Source: Lachnoclostridium sp. UBA739
GTDB lineage: Bacteria > Bacillota_A > Clostridia > Lachnospirales > Lachnospiraceae
NCBI GenBank assembly: GCA_002297865.1
Contig: DBKX01000015.1
Span: 1,816 to 9,653 of the forward strand
DNA length: 7,838 bases
Direction: 5' to 3'
The position numbers and the translations under genes are program-made. Positions 6,345 through 7,838 of the stretch are shown one piece after another (within the stretch, counting starts at the first letter, position 1; the number at the start of each line of letters is the position of its first letter). The notes under the pieces were generated by a model, which was not told the DNA's origin, ran no database searches, and worked only from the letters and a program-made list of their open reading frames with translations.

Positions 6345-6524
6345 ATGGCAATGTGGGTTTTTATGTTTATACTGGCGTTACCAATTCCTATCATTATGAT
6401 TTTTTTGGGGAAATATATGTTATTGGCTGGTTATAAGCAAAGCAGTGACTGGATAGGATATAGAACGGAGTTTGCTAGAAAGAATATGGATACTTGGGCA
6501 TATGCAAAGGAGGAGAGAAAGTAA
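6345..6524 (+). CDS. Small membrane protein, SdpI-family N-terminal half
   Basis: ATG 6345 follows TAGGAGGAA (6331-6339) and opens 59 codons. Residues 3-29 form one hydrophobic helix, followed by a soluble stretch with IGYRTEFARKNMDTWAYA (37-54). That GYRT...N.DTW.(F/Y)A pattern is the recognisable motif of the SdpI/YhfL family, whose founder gives Bacillus immunity to the SDP toxin; many relatives have unknown roles. Family members of this type usually continue into further helices beyond the DTW motif, whereas this one ends five residues later in a basic-acidic tail, with the next gene starting 19 nt on. No shifted continuation is present, so it is either a naturally short version or an ancient truncation that kept a good ribosome binding site. 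It lies 19 nt after the GNAT gene. Family assignment is from motif recognition only. Confidence 0.65.
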   Translation: MAMWVFMFILALPIPIIMIFLGKYMLLAGYKQSSDWIGYRTEFARKNMDTWAYAKEERK

Positions 6525-6543
6525 CTAGAGAGTGAGGAGTTGT

Positions 6544-7838
6544 ATGGGGAAATATTATTTAAATATGGAACGTCCACATTTGATGAATCCAGCCATGAAT
6601 ATTATTATAAAGGCTGATTTTAAGGGAAAGTTTGATGAGAAGCGTTTTCGAGGTGCAGTTAAAACACTTACCAATACTTATGGAATTCTTGGAGCAACTG
6701 TGCAAATGGATGAGAAGGGGAGAGCTTATTTTCTTGCACAGTCTGCAAAGCCCATTTCTGTTAAAGTATTAGATGGTGGGGCATCTTTTGAACGCCTTGT
6801 ATCTGCTGAGAATCAAAAGCCATTTAAACTATCAACAGACAGCATGTTACGTATCTTTGTAATATCTGCACCTTGTGCGTTTTCGATCATTTTCATCAGT
6901 CATCATCTGCTTGGTGATGGAAAGTCTAACTTGCTTCTGGTGGAATCTTTGGCAAAAATATATATGGGAGAAGAAATTCCGTATGTAGGAATTCGATTAT
7001 TAAAAAGCACTGAACAGTTTCCAAAAGAATCAGAGCCAGCATTTCTAGTGAAATTGTATCTAGAGAGTCTCAATAAGCAGTGGCGAAAGCAAGTAACAAA
7101 ATTTACCCTTCGTGATTATGAAAAGATGTTTAAACAATACCATAAAGAGAGGGAAACTGCATTGTATACTATGACGTTAACTGCAGTGGAGCTACGAAAG
7201 CTTTCTTATCGATGCAAACAATTAGGGATAACGATAAATTCAGCAGTTGTCGCTGCCTTTGTATATGCAAAGAAAGAATTGATTGGTCGACAAAATAACC
7301 ATAAAGAGAAAGTAGGAATCGCAATTGACTTGCGAGATGAGTTAAATTTTGATGCAAGCAGATTAATTGGCAATTATGCATCTGCAATTACAATTGAGCA
7401 AAGAAATCTAAAGGATGAGGAATTTGATAAGTTTATGTTGAAAATACATAATAAACTGCTAGTGAAAATTAAAAATCCAAAGTCTAGGTGGTTGTGTCTT
7501 CGTGCATTTGACTGGCTAGACGGGACACTAATGGATTCTGCATATTTTTGCACGAATGGAAACTTTGAGAATAAAGCCTCAAAAAGATATCTGAAAATGA
7601 TGAGCTATGATGGAAAGCCGGAAGAACTGGGAGTCACGAATCTAGGGAAGACCTTTATGCGTATGCCAGAGGGGTTAGAACTAGAATCCATTATGTTAGT
7701 GCCGCCTGCCTCGCTAGGGAATGACATAACAGTTGGTGTCGTAACCTATCAGGGGGTTATGGAACTTGCAGTTATATATCAGACTGGATTTGTAAGAAAG
7801 GAAAAGGTTCAAAAGATTGCAGCAAGAGTAAAGGAACT
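6544..7838 (+). CDS. Condensation/acyltransferase-superfamily protein (3' truncated by window edge)
   Basis: The frame is open from ATG 6544 to the window end, giving 431 codons without a stop. GAGGAG (6534-6539) precedes the start. The catalytic motif HHxxxDG is intact as HHLLGDG (120-126), preceded by a hydrophobic strand (SIIFIS). Later landmarks include GIAIDLRDEL (258-267), LIGNYAS (274-280) and VTNLGK (364-369), comparable to the latch and floor segments of this fold. No adenylation or carrier domain is seen in the visible part. The fold is shared by NRPS condensation domains, PapA-type and wax-ester acyltransferases and alcohol O-acetyltransferases; a stand-alone enzyme that moves an acyl group to an alcohol or amine is most likely. 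Being third in an operon with a GNAT enzyme supports an acylation role; substrate and full length are unknown. Confidence 0.8.
   Translation, partial: MGKYYLNMERPHLMNPAMNIIIKADFKGKFDEKRFRGAVKTLTNTYGILGATVQMDEKGRAYFLAQSAKPISVKVLDGGASFERLVSAENQKPFKLSTDSMLRIFVISAPCAFSIIFISHHLLGDGKSNLLLVESLAKIYMGEEIPYVGIRLLKSTEQFPKESEPAFLVKLYLESLNKQWRKQVTKFTLRDYEKMFKQYHKERETALYTMTLTAVELRKLSYRCKQLGITINSAVVAAFVYAKKELIGRQNNHKEKVGIAIDLRDELNFDASRLIGNYASAITIEQRNLKDEEFDKFMLKIHNKLLVKIKNPKSRWLCLRAFDWLDGTLMDSAYFCTNGNFENKASKRYLKMMSYDGKPEELGVTNLGKTFMRMPEGLELESIMLVPPASLGNDITVGVVTYQGVMELAVIYQTGFVRKEKVQKIAARVKE

Noticed and set aside
1..7838. CRISPR arrays, tRNA or rRNA genes, insertion sequences, phage attachment sites
   Set aside because: No regularly spaced repeats, no tRNA-like folds, no transposase frames or terminal inverted repeats were seen on either strand.

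Overview
The window reads as a chromosomal segment of a low-GC Gram-positive (Firmicutes), most likely a Clostridia member close to Lachnospiraceae. The basis is AT-rich codon use, strong AGGAGG-type ribosome binding sites before almost every gene, sigma-A promoters close to consensus, and the gene order ecfA-ecfT-truA-rplM-rpsI that follows the S10/spc/alpha ribosomal cluster in this group. The genus assignment is inference. Every gene I can support is on the + strand.

Bases 1-3213 are conserved housekeeping. They hold the 3' part of an ECF-transporter ATPase (ecfA2 type), the coupled membrane subunit ecfT (ATGA overlap) and tRNA pseudouridine synthase truA. A perfect consensus promoter follows just after truA, then a structured leader of the L13 type, rplM (L13), rpsI (S9, TTG start), and a strong intrinsic terminator at 3173-3213.

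Bases 3214-4987 hold a likely two-gene unit: a 12-helix MFS transporter of fucose-permease-like type and a small FMN nitroreductase. The substrate of neither can be read from the sequence.

Bases 4988-5452 are the least ordinary part. A promoter with an overlapping inverted repeat, a strong ribosome binding site, a 31-codon ORF for a cationic four-cysteine peptide with no acidic residues, and an intrinsic terminator form a compact stand-alone transcription unit. A 23-codon ORF with a good ribosome binding site follows. It may be a relic of the start of a larger membrane-transporter gene.

Bases 5384-7838 hold a promoter and a three-gene operon with 19-nt gaps: a 290-aa GNAT acetyltransferase with a C-terminal extension, a 59-aa membrane protein that looks like the front half of an SdpI-family protein, and a condensation/acyltransferase-superfamily enzyme with an intact HHxxxDG motif that runs off the end of the window. 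Two acyl-transfer enzymes around a small membrane protein suggest modification of a small molecule or envelope component, but the substrate is unknown.
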